A stretch of 64,000 bases of DNA from Ignavibacteria bacterium UBA2333 (GCA_002344895.1 DDUR01000076.1:124001-188000); one strand, 5' to 3'; positions 32,912 to 42,162 are shown, numbered from the stretch's first letter. Notes: generated by a model from the letters alone, not told the origin. Program-made: numbers and translations.

Positions 32912-34601
32912 CGTACGTTTCCTCGTTTTGCTGTTTGTTGTAACAACAACAGTATCGTTTTCTCAGAAGAGTGGAGTTTCACCGGTACTCGATGCTCTCG
33001 ACGCGGAACTCTCACGTTCGATGAAATTCCTCGGTGAACAACAGACACCTCCGTACTTCCTGTCCTATGCTGTTACCGAGATCCGCACGTTCAGTATAGG
33101 CGCATCGTTTGGGGCGGTAGATGTTGATGGCACATCACACCGACGTATTCTCGACGTGGACCTACGTGTTGGTACGCATGAACTCGACAATACACGAAGC
33201 ATTCGTGGCGTTGCGTTCGAATTGGGAAGGGGTACAAGGGGCGTTGAACTGCCGCTTGGAGACGATCCAGCCGCAATACGTACGATTGTCTGGAATGCTA
33301 CTGACAAGGCCTATAAGGCCGCACAGGAACGGTATGGGAAGGTTGTTACAAATCGTCAGGTAAAGGTTCGCGAAGAGGATACGTCGGCAGACCTCTCCAA
33401 GGAACAAGCGTACCAACTTATTGAAGAGGCTCGACGTCAGTCATTTGACACGACGAAGTACCGCAATCTTGTACGTTCACTTAGTGCTCGTTTTGCTGGC
33501 CACCCTCACATCTATCTCGGACGAGTTACACTGCAGGTTGATGAAGTCGTGAAGTACTTCGTAAACAGCGAAGGAACACGAATTCAGCATGTTGAACCGA
33601 TGGTAAAGATGTTTGTCTTGTGTAAGACAAAGGCAGATGACGGTATGAGTTTGCCACTCTACAGAAGCTACTCAGCCTATGCCGTGGAAGGCTTACCGTC
33701 TCACGCGTCCCTCGAAAAGGATGTTGATGATGCGATTCGGCTGTGTGAGGAGCTTCGCACGGCACCTCTTATGGAAACGTATACGGGCCCAGCTATTCTG
33801 TCTGGCCGATCAGCAGGTGTGTTTTTTCATGAGATCTTCGGCCACCGTGTAGAAGGACATCGGCAGAAGGATGCTAATTCGAGCCAGACATTTAAAGCCT
33901 TCCTTGGCAAGAAGATCTTACCAGACTTTATCGACGTTGTCTTCGACCCCACCATTCGCAGTCTTGGCGGACAGGATATCGTTGGTGCGTATAAGTATGA
34001 CGATGAAGGCATGCCTGGAAAACGTGTGATAGCCGTTGAAGATGGTGTCTTCCGCAACTTCCTGATGTCACGCTCCCCCATTGAGAATTTCCCTACGTCA
34101 AATGGCCATGGTCGGCGCCAGGCAGGTCTAAAGCCTGTTTCACGCCAAAGCAACCTTATCGTGGAAGCATCACAACGTGTTCCCCTCGACTCACTTCGAG
34201 CTCTGCTGCGCGCCGAATGCCGCAAACAAAACAAAGACTATGGCTTGCTGTTCGATGACATTCAAGGTGGATTTACGTTTACCGGACGCACGGTTCCTAA
34301 TGCCTTTAACGTTCAGCCACTCGTAGTCTACAAGGTCTTTGCTGACGGACGGCCCGACGAGCTCGTACGAGGTGTTGACCTCATCGGTACACCACTCACA
34401 ACGTTTAACAACATCATCGCTGCGGCAGATGATCTTGGCATCTTTAACGGCGTCTGTGGTGCTGAATCCGGCGGAGTACCAGTCTCTGCCTCGAGTCCAA
34501 GCCTACTCGTTTCAACCATAGAGGTTCAGAAAAAGCAAAAATCCCAGGCAAAACCACCCATCCTCCCAGATCCAGTTGTTGGCATGAAAGGAGGACAATA
34601 A
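32895..34601 (+). CDS. exported TldD-like metalloprotease (active form)
   Basis: Member of the TldD/PmbA (U62) family; TldD/TldE pairs form a protease that digests unfolded or natural small peptides. From the ATG 32895 (568 residues) it starts with a signal peptide (RFLVLLFVVTTTVSFSQ), unlike cytoplasmic E. coli TldD. The zinc motif HEXXXH is intact in FFHEIFGHRVEGH, and the third ligand Cys is present in GVCGAESGGVPVSA near the C-terminus. It is followed directly by an inactive-looking paralogue. A dispersed GGGGC element encodes GRGTRGV. Confidence 0.88.
   Translation: MLQRRNVRFLVLLFVVTTTVSFSQKSGVSPVLDALDAELSRSMKFLGEQQTPPYFLSYAVTEIRTFSIGASFGAVDVDGTSHRRILDVDLRVGTHELDNTRSIRGVAFELGRGTRGVELPLGDDPAAIRTIVWNATDKAYKAAQERYGKVVTNRQVKVREEDTSADLSKEQAYQLIEEARRQSFDTTKYRNLVRSLSARFAGHPHIYLGRVTLQVDEVVKYFVNSEGTRIQHVEPMVKMFVLCKTKADDGMSLPLYRSYSAYAVEGLPSHASLEKDVDDAIRLCEELRTAPLMETYTGPAILSGRSAGVFFHEIFGHRVEGHRQKDANSSQTFKAFLGKKILPDFIDVVFDPTIRSLGGQDIVGAYKYDDEGMPGKRVIAVEDGVFRNFLMSRSPIENFPTSNGHGRRQAGLKPVSRQSNLIVEASQRVPLDSLRALLRAECRKQNKDYGLLFDDIQGGFTFTGRTVPNAFNVQPLVVYKVFADGRPDELVRGVDLIGTPLTTFNNIIAAADDLGIFNGVCGAESGGVPVSASSPSLLVSTIEVQKKQKSQAKPPILPDPVVGMKGGQ
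33227..33242 (+). repeat. dispersed GGGGC element (AAGGGGTACAAGGGGC)
   Basis: Identical in 16 bp to the copy in nuoM (52723-52738), but read in a different frame (Arg-Gly-Thr-Arg-Gly here, Gly-Val-Gln-Gly there). Confidence 0.7.
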
Positions 34602-36385
34602 TGAAGACAGTTCTTGTTATCACGGTAGCACTTCTTGCTGTTATCGGAACTGCACAACAGGCTAACGCACAAACAACACCTCGTCAGGAACGTGAGGAGA
34701 TCTTTCGTGCTATGGCCGACGAGATGCGCCGGAACATGATGGAGATCCAGGTAGGCGATCTTGCTCGCGCCTATCACATGACATATACGTTGACAATTCG
34801 TCGACGACTAGGTGTTCACGCTACGATGGGCAGTATTCTCGACTCGGACACTGGCACCGTGGTAACACTCTCTGTAAACGTGCGTGTAGGGACTCCGAAG
34901 TTTGACAATACAAACTTTTTTGATGTCTCTCTGGGCTTCTTTGGATCAAGTGACGACGAAGAGTCGTTTCGAGGACGACGTATTCCGAAAGAACTTTCCT
35001 ATTCATCGTTACGACGTGAATTTTGGCTCGCAACAGATGCATCATTTAAACAAGCACTCGAAGTCTACGCAAAAAAAGAATCGGCATTAAAGAACCGCAC
35101 ACGTATTGATACAACGTGGGACTTCAGCCTGTCACTTGCCGATGAACTTGTTGATACCTCAATGGCAAAGTATCGCGCAAGTCTTGCCGAAATGCAGAGC
35201 CTGTGTACGGATGCCAGTGCCATTTTCCGTGAAGAGCCGACGGTTCAAAACTCTCGTGTCGGCATGGAGTTTGTACCCGAGGAAACGTTTATCTACACCT
35301 CTGAAGGCAGGCGTGGTTATAAGGTCGAAACGTTTGCTGGATTTGAAGTCGTAGCAGTAGGACAGTGTCCTGACGGAATGGTTGTTGGTGGAACACATGC
35401 GTCCTACGCCCTCCATATGCACGACCTGCCCTCTCGCGATTCGCTTATCCGTGCCGCAAAGGCTGTAGCCTCAACAATTCGCGAATCGGCAACAGCACCC
35501 ATCATTGAAGCATACTCCGGCCCAGTACTGTTTACCGGACAAGCAGCAGGCGAAGTTTTTGCGCAAGTCTTTGTGCCCAACCTCGTTGCACAGCGTCCCC
35601 CACTCAGCGATGCTGGATTCTCTGCAAACGATCGATTTCTTGCCTTCCAGAACAAGATTGGTGCACGTGTCCTTCCCGAGTGGCTCAGTGTTGATGCCCT
35701 CCCGTCTCTTAAAGAGTTCGAAGGTGCTCCGGTAGCCGGCCATGTAGTGGTTGACGATGATGCATTCCCAGCCAAGGACGTAAAACTTGTCGAAAAGGGA
35801 TACTTAAAGACGCTGCTTGCCTCGCGGGTTCCAACAAAACGTATCACATCTACCAACGGTCATCAACGCGGCGGTGCGGCCATGTTCGACGTCGTAAAAC
35901 TATTTACGACCGACAAAAAACGGCAGCTTAACGACAAAACAATGAAGGCGCGCCTGCTCAAGCTCGTGAAGGATCGTGATCTTCCCTACGGAATCATCGT
36001 TCGTACGGCCCTCAATCAAAATCTTCTTATGACCGGCGTCTACGGTATCGCAGGTTCCGACTTCCCTATCCCACAAGGTGAGGGCAAGATGGGCGTGCTC
36101 GACGTCTACCGAGTCTTCCCCGATGGTAGAGAAGAACGTATTCGTGGCGTAGAAATGGCTGCCCTTGCGCCTGTCCTTTTTAAGGACATCCTTGCCGTAG
36201 GAACAACATTTTATGTCCACAATCTGCTTGCTCCTTCGGTCTCACCGTCGTTTGTGACGGGCGGCTCTCCGTATTTGATCTCAACCATGATCGTTCCCGA
36301 TCTGCTCTTTGAAGACGTTGAGTTGCGGCCGTTCGATGGAGATATGCCGCGTACTCCCTATCTCACGAGTCCGCTCGCAGAATAA
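34601..36385 (+). CDS. exported TldD/PmbA-family protein without metal site (TldE-like)
   Basis: Second U62-family gene, 594 residues, with signal peptide (VLVITVALLAVIGTAQQANAQ). Its start overlaps the TldD-like stop (TAATG). The region that aligns with the HEXXXH of its neighbour reads AGEVFAQVFVPNL: His-Glu is replaced by Ala-Gln and the second His is lost. No Cys stands where TldD has its third ligand (YVHNLLAPSVSPSF). In E. coli, TldE (PmbA) is the non-catalytic partner of TldD, so this is probably the same arrangement moved outside the cytoplasm. Convergent overlap with the next gene is 23 bp. Confidence 0.82.
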   Translation: MKTVLVITVALLAVIGTAQQANAQTTPRQEREEIFRAMADEMRRNMMEIQVGDLARAYHMTYTLTIRRRLGVHATMGSILDSDTGTVVTLSVNVRVGTPKFDNTNFFDVSLGFFGSSDDEESFRGRRIPKELSYSSLRREFWLATDASFKQALEVYAKKESALKNRTRIDTTWDFSLSLADELVDTSMAKYRASLAEMQSLCTDASAIFREEPTVQNSRVGMEFVPEETFIYTSEGRRGYKVETFAGFEVVAVGQCPDGMVVGGTHASYALHMHDLPSRDSLIRAAKAVASTIRESATAPIIEAYSGPVLFTGQAAGEVFAQVFVPNLVAQRPPLSDAGFSANDRFLAFQNKIGARVLPEWLSVDALPSLKEFEGAPVAGHVVVDDDAFPAKDVKLVEKGYLKTLLASRVPTKRITSTNGHQRGGAAMFDVVKLFTTDKKRQLNDKTMKARLLKLVKDRDLPYGIIVRTALNQNLLMTGVYGIAGSDFPIPQGEGKMGVLDVYRVFPDGREERIRGVEMAALAPVLFKDILAVGTTFYVHNLLAPSVSPSFVTGGSPYLISTMIVPDLLFEDVELRPFDGDMPRTPYLTSPLAE

Positions 36386-37058
36386 CCGTACCTGCTGGTA
36401 TCACAAGTCCGTCAATGTGAACAGCCCGTCCGTCAAGAAACACTCCATGAAGATGGAGCGGTGAATTGTGATGAGTCACAACACCCGCTCCATCTTCGTC
36501 GACCACGCCAGTTATGCGAACCGTTGTCTCTACATCCTTACCACGTAGAGCATATCGCTGATGATCACCAGCCTTGATAGGCTCACCGTGTGGCCAATGA
36601 ATAACGTGCCAATCAATTGTATCGGCACGTGTTTCAAAGCGCAGAAAAGATCGCGGGCGTGTAAGACCTTTACTCCGAAGCTCCTCAGCAAGCTCAACAA
36701 GGTTCATACCTCGTGACGTCGTGAGAATCGGCGTCCACACAGTAGCCTCTGTTTGTACAAGTAACGCTGCGTCAACCAACGGCGACGTAGAGTTCACGAC
36801 TGTGTCGGCAGACCGACGCGATACGTGGACAGACCCATCCCATACGACAAATTCGCCTTGCAGATTGGCAACGGGACCAATGGCAAACACACCTGGGCGT
36901 TGCAGTGTATCCAGCGTCGCAACTGCCGAAGCACGTCCTTCCTTATGAATGGCACGCATTGATCCTCGTACGGACACGCGGGCAACTTCACCGGATGTCA
37001 CCACAAAGGATGACATTAGGAGAAGTACGTGGAAAGGGGCAAAGGGGGCCATCGACAT
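36363..37058 (-). CDS. acetolactate decarboxylase-like protein (exported)
   Basis: Protein of 231 residues related to alpha-acetolactate decarboxylase (AlsD/BudA), which forms acetoin. The family strands GVFAIGPVANLQGEFVVWDG and a C-terminal HLHGVFLDGRAVHIDG with an H-x-H and a third His (the zinc ligands) are visible, though the last spacing is 10 rather than the 11 I expect. A signal-like N-terminus (FHVLLLMSSFVVTSG) suggests export. It follows the TonB receptor (start overlaps its stop), so a metal-linked role is as likely as a role in acetoin metabolism. Most of the family's central helices are weakly conserved. Confidence 0.6.
   Translation of the reverse strand: MSMAPFAPFHVLLLMSSFVVTSGEVARVSVRGSMRAIHKEGRASAVATLDTLQRPGVFAIGPVANLQGEFVVWDGSVHVSRRSADTVVNSTSPLVDAALLVQTEATVWTPILTTSRGMNLVELAEELRSKGLTRPRSFLRFETRADTIDWHVIHWPHGEPIKAGDHQRYALRGKDVETTVRITGVVDEDGAGVVTHHNSPLHLHGVFLDGRAVHIDGLVIPAGTVILRADS
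37034..37049 (+). repeat. dispersed GGGGC element (AAGGGGCAAAGGGGGC)
   Basis: Copy at the very start of the acetolactate-decarboxylase-like gene, encoding Ala-Pro-Phe-Ala-Pro-Phe right after the first Met codons. Confidence 0.6.
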
Positions 37059-39256
37059 TACTCCAACGTATAACGAATGCCAACATAAACAATGCGACTA
37101 TCTAGTGGCCCCCATGAAAGTGACCCGTCAAAAAACGGCCCAGTTGGCGCATCGGCAGCAATCACGGGATCCTGCTGAATAAAGTCAAACAGGTTCTCTG
37201 TTCCAACGTAGAGGTCAATCTCACCAAAGCGTTTTGTTATCTGACCATTTACGCGCCAAAACGAAGGAAACGTTTCTCCGCGACGATACTGCTCTGGATT
37301 CGCGGCAGTTGAAGGAAGACGACCGCTACCATTCCATGATACGGTGAGATCAAACTGCCACTCTTCACCCACAGTGGCATATGATGCTGTTGTGAGCACA
37401 CGGTGTGGACTGAACATCGGACGTTGCCGGAACTGACCATCGTACAGACTCTGAACGTCGACGTAGCGCCAGGCAACCTGGAGTTGAAGACGTTCTACTG
37501 GTGAGAACAGCAGCTGCGCCATAACACTTGTTGAGAATCCGCCATCACTTAGGTTCGATATCCGTACGTCACGAACACTGGCATCGTAATCAACAACAAC
37601 CTGGCGTTGAAACTCCGTTCTATACACTTCCACATCAAACGTGAATGGCCGTTCGTAGAACTCCAGATACTGCGTGATGGATATTCCATAATTCCATGAG
37701 TCTTCAGGGCGCACCACGGAATCCATAACAATGGATCGAGCATTAACGAAGGCCGACATGTTTTCGACGATCATAGCGGGGACACGCCAGCCACGTCCAG
37801 CTGAAAGTCGAATGTTTGTAGACTCTGTTGCCGTCCACTTTGTGTGAATACGTGGAACAACACGTGTCCCGTAGAGATTATGGGCATCAACCCGTAATCC
37901 GGCTACAACGGTTACAAGTGGGATCGGCTCGATTGTGAGTTCGGCGAATGCACCACCTTCGTGCTCCTGACGGATGTATCGGACAGTATCAACACCTTCG
38001 TTGACATCGTCAAACATATAGCTAAATCCAGCGACAAGTTTAACGTCTTCGCCGAGTGGAATTGCCGATACAAGCCGAGAATTCACCGTTGTTTGTTTTC
38101 CGAACAAGTCACGACTTCCAATCTTCGTTTGTTGTTCATGTCCGGATGCGCCAATCACGAGTGAGATACTTGAACCTTCACCGAGATCACTGAACACGTC
38201 AAGCAGTCCGAGTTTTACGAATCCCTCAAGCCGTTTGATGTCGTTGGTAATCCGAAACAGAGAAACACCGTGTTGGGAGTGGTCATTCGACCGTTGGCCA
38301 CCCGAATACGAGTCGAGGAAACCGCGAACAAAGACCTGCCATTCGATTTCGTCGTCCGAATAAAACCAGCGGTGTGCTGCATTAATCTGATCAAACGTCG
38401 ATAGGTCATCAAAACCATCATTGTTGTTATCGGGTGCGTGGGGCAACCTACGACCGTGCAGATACGTCATCGTTGAAAGTTCATCGGTAACCTGCTGTGC
38501 GCCATAGATGTTGAGTTCCATTCTCGACATCGTGTTTCCGTAGGCATTCACGAAGAGTCGTGGAGATGTACGAGGGTCATGGAAACACAGATTAATCATA
38601 CCGGTCATGGCCTCGTGACCATTCGTCACGGTGGCAGGACCCTTGGCGATACTGATTTCACCCAGGAAAGGTCCAGGTACGTGTTCCAGGCCGAACGGAA
38701 GTTCCATGGATCGAATCATTGGAACAGCTTCCGTGAGCATCTGTGTATACGTTCCACGGAGTCCGAGCAATTGAATCTGTCGAGCTCCTGTAACGGCGTC
38801 ACTAAACGTCACCTCAACACTCGGATTCTTCTCGAAGGATTCAGCAAGTGAACAACATGCAGCCTTCATGAGATCCTTGCGTGTAATGACCTCTGTTTTC
38901 TGTGTTGCACGAGAAATAGTCGGCTGGTCACCAACAACGTCAACAACGTCCGTTTCGGACGTCAACGGTTCGAGAATAATGATGATTCCATCGGCTGGTT
39001 GAACGATCATCGTATCACGATAACCGATGGCCGAAATCAACAACGTATCGGTCGTCGTTGGACGTGCAATACTGAACGTGCCGTCGGCTCGTGTGAGCGC
39101 ACCCAGCGTCGTTGATTTCCAGAGGAGGCGTACTCCTTCAAGAGGGGCAGAACTTCCATCGAGGTCACGACCGGTAATACGTCCGGTCATCGTCTGTGCT
39201 ACGGCTGTCGTCACCAGAAACGGCAGGACAACCACAATCACTATGGTTTTTAACAT
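37058..39256 (-). CDS. TonB-dependent receptor with carboxypeptidase-regulatory-like domain
   Basis: Outer-membrane beta-barrel transporter of 732 residues, energised by TonB, for a metal complex or nutrient. It has a signal peptide (IVIVVVLPFLVTTAVAQ), a CarboxypepD_reg-like domain (residues about 20-105), the plug domain (QLLGLRGTYTQMLTEAVPMI, FLGEISIAKGPATVTNGHEAM) and a barrel ending in VGIRYTLE. The plug has a Cys pair in KAACCSLAESFEKNPSVEV, a feature of receptors paired with Cys-rich HYC_CC_PP proteins; such a gene lies just upstream. No TonB box could be assigned. Confidence 0.9.
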   Translation of the reverse strand: MLKTIVIVVVLPFLVTTAVAQTMTGRITGRDLDGSSAPLEGVRLLWKSTTLGALTRADGTFSIARPTTTDTLLISAIGYRDTMIVQPADGIIIILEPLTSETDVVDVVGDQPTISRATQKTEVITRKDLMKAACCSLAESFEKNPSVEVTFSDAVTGARQIQLLGLRGTYTQMLTEAVPMIRSMELPFGLEHVPGPFLGEISIAKGPATVTNGHEAMTGMINLCFHDPRTSPRLFVNAYGNTMSRMELNIYGAQQVTDELSTMTYLHGRRLPHAPDNNNDGFDDLSTFDQINAAHRWFYSDDEIEWQVFVRGFLDSYSGGQRSNDHSQHGVSLFRITNDIKRLEGFVKLGLLDVFSDLGEGSSISLVIGASGHEQQTKIGSRDLFGKQTTVNSRLVSAIPLGEDVKLVAGFSYMFDDVNEGVDTVRYIRQEHEGGAFAELTIEPIPLVTVVAGLRVDAHNLYGTRVVPRIHTKWTATESTNIRLSAGRGWRVPAMIVENMSAFVNARSIVMDSVVRPEDSWNYGISITQYLEFYERPFTFDVEVYRTEFQRQVVVDYDASVRDVRISNLSDGGFSTSVMAQLLFSPVERLQLQVAWRYVDVQSLYDGQFRQRPMFSPHRVLTTASYATVGEEWQFDLTVSWNGSGRLPSTAANPEQYRRGETFPSFWRVNGQITKRFGEIDLYVGTENLFDFIQQDPVIAADAPTGPFFDGSLSWGPLDSRIVYVGIRYTLE

Positions 39257-39320
39257 GGTCTTCGGAAAACGTCCAACAAGGCATCGTTTGGTGGCGATAC
39301 CAGCGAGTGTCAGACGTCTC

Positions 39321-39707
39321 CTAGATCAGAAGGACGCACAATAGGGAACAATCAGGGGGACCGATATCGGGAGGTGCGGCGCAACGCTCAACGCGCGACA
39401 CCAACTCAATTCTAGCCGGAAGTATGTCAACACCGTCAACAAAGAGATCCGAAGCCGACACAACGGGAATGTCCGATGAACCTGGTGACACGTAGTCTGT
39501 GTCAAGAGCGCGAATTGTCACCTTATCGTCGCAGCAGGGTTCTCCTTCATCAGACGATGTCTCGACGTCTCCACAGCATTCAAGCGGTGGACAGCGACTC
39601 TCTGTTGGTTCGCCGCCACAGAGATGCACAAGTGACGGCACAGCTGTCCCGGCTGTAAGGAACAGCACGGACAGTAGCATCGTCAGGAGTGATCTGCGGG
39701 CAGACAT
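39321..39707 (-). CDS. Cys-rich exported protein (HYC_CC_PP-like)
   Basis: Exported 128-residue protein of unknown function. A signal peptide (LLTMLLSVLFLTAGTAVPS) is followed by the cysteine motifs HLCGGE, LECCGD and EPCCDDK, and a Pro-rich APPDIGPPD near the C-terminus. The order His-x-Cys, Cys-Cys, Pro-Pro matches the HYC_CC_PP family, small Bacteroidota proteins found beside TonB receptors and suspected to bind metal. It is the first gene of the unit with the receptor and the decarboxylase-like gene. Confidence 0.7.
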   Translation of the reverse strand: MSARRSLLTMLLSVLFLTAGTAVPSLVHLCGGEPTESRCPPLECCGDVETSSDEGEPCCDDKVTIRALDTDYVSPGSSDIPVVSASDLFVDGVDILPARIELVSRVERCAAPPDIGPPDCSLLCVLLI

Positions 39708-39805
39708 TTCGAGATTTGTTCGAGAAATGTGGAAAACATCTTTTGCGAGAACGTGTCGACGTTCCGCTCGAAATTGTAGTTTGGATCAACGGATGGTCCG
39801 AAAAC

Positions 39806-39812
39806 AGGAGGG
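39806..39812 (+). promoter_or_regulatory. ribosome binding site of the YjdI-like gene
   Basis: CAGGAGG lies 4 nt before the ATG at 39817 and supports that start against the long upstream open frame. A TAGTTTGG sequence further upstream resembles, but does not match, the -7 box. Confidence 0.6.
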
Positions 39813-39816
39813 TTCG

Positions 39817-40050
39817 ATGGACATCATCAAACACTACAGCAACGGCGAGGTCACTATCGTCTGGAAGCCCGACCTCTGCATTCACTCAGCAAATTGCTTT
39901 CGGAATCTACCGGAAGTCTTCGATCCGCGGGTAAAACCGTGGATCCAACCCGAAAACGCCGATTCCGAGCGCATCATAGCCGTCGTCCGGGCCTGCCCGA
40001 GCGGAGCGCTGAGCCTCGGCGAAAATACGACAACAGAGCCTTCAGTGTAA
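39817..40050 (+). CDS. YjdI-type (4Fe-4S) mono-cluster protein
   Basis: Small ferredoxin-like protein, 77 residues. It matches the YjdI/Fer4_19 pattern: YSNGEVTIVWKPDLCIHSANCFRNLPEVFDPRVKPWI followed by VVRACPSGALSLG. Three cysteines fit the CX5C and CP pattern of the cluster site. The frame open from 39499 is spurious upstream of this ATG, overlapping the divergent Cys-rich gene. Proteins of this family often sit with a GNAT acetyltransferase or nitroreductase; neither is adjacent here. Confidence 0.85.
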   Translation: MDIIKHYSNGEVTIVWKPDLCIHSANCFRNLPEVFDPRVKPWIQPENADSERIIAVVRACPSGALSLGENTTTEPSV

Positions 40051-40109
40051 CGTTTTCGTCGTATCGTCGTCATATCGTTGTCTCCCGCCATCTGACGGGT
40101 GGATTTTCG

Positions 40110-40117
40110 TATCTTTG
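40110..40117 (+). promoter_or_regulatory. -7-like box TATCTTTG before the 140-residue exported protein
   Basis: Exact TAnnTTTG, 9 nt before the ATG at 40127; same sequence as the lysS box. Confidence 0.5.
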
Positions 40118-40126
40118 ACCGCTGAC

Positions 40127-40549
40127 ATGCGCCGCAGTTTTATCATCGGACTCGCTCTTCTCGTCACTACCGTGACGGCCTTAGCCGTACAGGTGACGTT
40201 ACAGTACTTCCAGGCACGCTCCATGGCGAATGGAGTGCTTGTTGAATGGAAGTCTACGGCAGAAGAACAAGTTGTATCGTACGACGTTGAGCGCGCTGGC
40301 TCCGATCAAGTCTATCGCCATGTTGCAACCATTTCGGCCAAGGGTTCTCACCAGAGTTATTCGTATACAGACGAAGAGGCGATTGGTAAACGAGACGGCG
40401 ATCCATCAATGGCGCGCACGTATTTTACGTATCGCCTGAAGATTAACCATGCCGACCGCTCCGTCGCCTACTCAAATACGACGGGTGTCACACACAACGT
40501 CAGCGGCCTTCGGAAAACATGGGGAATGATCAAGGAAATGTTCCGCTGA
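40127..40549 (+). CDS. exported protein with fibronectin-III-like fold
   Basis: Exported 140-residue protein. A signal peptide (FIIGLALLVTTVTALA) is followed by a single beta-sandwich repeat typical of T9SS cargo: VQVTLQYFQARSMANGVLVEW, STAEEQVVSYDVERAG and YRLKINHADRSVAYSNTTGV. It has no sorting domain and no known function. The 3' end overlaps the metalloprotease start by 31 bp, so the two are probably translated together. Confidence 0.65.
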   Translation: MRRSFIIGLALLVTTVTALAVQVTLQYFQARSMANGVLVEWKSTAEEQVVSYDVERAGSDQVYRHVATISAKGSHQSYSYTDEEAIGKRDGDPSMARTYFTYRLKINHADRSVAYSNTTGVTHNVSGLRKTWGMIKEMFR

Positions 40550-42162
40550 TTCACCTACAGCGGTTTTCCCTCGCCATATTCACGCTTTGTGCCGTGACAC
40601 TCGCTGCCCATGATGGGCAGCACCTACGCTGCGGTCTTTTTGACTCCGACCTCTCTGAACGTCTGGCTTCACTTGCTGATGGACGTGTTGCCAGCCGGCC
40701 CCTTTTGCCCCTTACCTATCCTTCACCGAGTGGACGATTTCTGATTCACTATACGGTTGAAGGTCCAGATGCCGTTCCCACAGTTGATCGTGATGGCTCT
40801 GGAATTCCTGACTACGTTGAAGACTGCGGGCAGTACCTTGACCATGCCTGGCGTGCTGAAATTGATACGATGGGATATTCGATACCGCCAACCGATGGAG
40901 ACGAAGGCGGCAGCTCAGCGATCGACTGTTACCTGCGTGATCTGAGTAAGGCTGGATCAACAGGAAGTGGTCAATATGGCGTTACGCGGCCATCTAAGCG
41001 GTTAACGCAGGTGCAACCAGAGCGCTACACGACGTGGATGGAGATCGACAATGACTTTTCTCCTGATGATCGTAACGTGGCAGGTCAACCAGTCTTTGCA
41101 ACCTTTGGTATCGAAGCTCTTCGAGTAACAACGGCTCATGAACTTCATCACGTAATCCAGCTGGGTTCGTACGGGTTAACGACTCTTCAGCAAATGGTCT
41201 ACGAGTTTACGGCAACGTGGATGGAGATCCGCGTGCATCCTGACGTTCGTGATTGGGCTGCCTACACCTCGCAGTTGTTACAATCGCCGGAGCGATGGGC
41301 ATTTAGTGATCCTCAGCCCTCAAACGGATATATGTGGGCCTGGTACGGTGCCGCATTGTATCGCAGGAGTGGAGATGCCATACTTCGTCGGACCTGGGAA
41401 CGCATCCGTGAAAACGAGCGGCCATTTGAAGCACTTGTGAATGCTTGTCTTGATAATTCAACTCCACTCCATACGATGTTTTGTGACGATCTCCCGGAGC
41501 TGTATCGAACGGGATCACGTGGGGCAGACAATACATTGATGGCGGGGGCCGATTCTCTCCCGGAGATTCGGTTGACGGTTGATGAGGCCGCTGCCCCCCC
41601 TGCTCTTTCTGCCAGTGGTGATCTGAGATCATTTGAAACTCGCGCATTCCGATTCAGCGTACCATCTATCGTTTCACCTACTGAGCCAATCTCTCTCGGT
41701 GTTGTCCTCACCTGGCCCTCAATTGCCGATATGACAAACGCTACAGGCGCGCGGCGAACATTTACGGTAACGTTGTTCGACACACAGAATGATGGAGCGA
41801 ATCCGATTGATGGTTCGTTGTGGAGTATTCGTGTTGAACCCGACGACATTTGTTATCAACTTGTTGGCGTCAACACCACACGGATATCTGGACCCTATCC
41901 GCATCCCGTTGTGCTGGACGAACAAGAACGTTTACATGTCCCCGTACGCCAGGCCGTACCTGGTGATGTTGCTACCATCACGGTCTTCACTCCCTCCATG
42001 ATAGCCGTAGAGACGTCCACAGTTACCGTGAGCCTTGATGGACCTCGAATTGTTGCTACGTGGCCGATTCCTGCAACATTATCGGCGGGGATTCACCTGC
42101 TTCAAGTTGACTGTGCCGGCATGACTACTTTGCACAAAATCGTTGTGCGCCGAACACGATGA
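40519..42162 (+). CDS. MXAN_6640-like putative zinc metalloprotease
   Basis: Exported 547-residue protein with a hydrophobic N-terminus (FSLAIFTLCAVTLAAH). The putative zinc site is HELHHVIQ within TTAHELHHVIQLG (about residue 200), followed by EFTATWMEI in which a Glu could be the third ligand. The region before it (IHYTVEGPDAVPTVDRDGSGIPDYVE) contains a DxDGxGxxD calcium-like motif. This combination resembles the MXAN_6640 family of secreted proteins. The C-terminal half is beta-rich and may be a T9SS-type tail (GIHLLQVDCAGMTTLHKIVVRR). It overlaps the ATPase gene by 4 bp. Confidence 0.65.
   Translation: MGNDQGNVPLIHLQRFSLAIFTLCAVTLAAHDGQHLRCGLFDSDLSERLASLADGRVASRPLLPLTYPSPSGRFLIHYTVEGPDAVPTVDRDGSGIPDYVEDCGQYLDHAWRAEIDTMGYSIPPTDGDEGGSSAIDCYLRDLSKAGSTGSGQYGVTRPSKRLTQVQPERYTTWMEIDNDFSPDDRNVAGQPVFATFGIEALRVTTAHELHHVIQLGSYGLTTLQQMVYEFTATWMEIRVHPDVRDWAAYTSQLLQSPERWAFSDPQPSNGYMWAWYGAALYRRSGDAILRRTWERIRENERPFEALVNACLDNSTPLHTMFCDDLPELYRTGSRGADNTLMAGADSLPEIRLTVDEAAAPPALSASGDLRSFETRAFRFSVPSIVSPTEPISLGVVLTWPSIADMTNATGARRTFTVTLFDTQNDGANPIDGSLWSIRVEPDDICYQLVGVNTTRISGPYPHPVVLDEQERLHVPVRQAVPGDVATITVFTPSMIAVETSTVTVSLDGPRIVATWPIPATLSAGIHLLQVDCAGMTTLHKIVVRRTR
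40698..40713 (-). repeat. dispersed GGGGC element, perfect copy
   Basis: AAGGGGCAAAAGGGGC on the minus strand near the N-terminus of the mature metalloprotease, read as Pro-Leu-Leu-Pro-Leu. Confidence 0.7.

Noticed and set aside
39499..39816. Upstream extension of the YjdI-like ferredoxin frame
   Set aside because: The extension overlaps the divergent Cys-rich gene and is low in structure; CAGGAGG sits right before the ATG at 39817.
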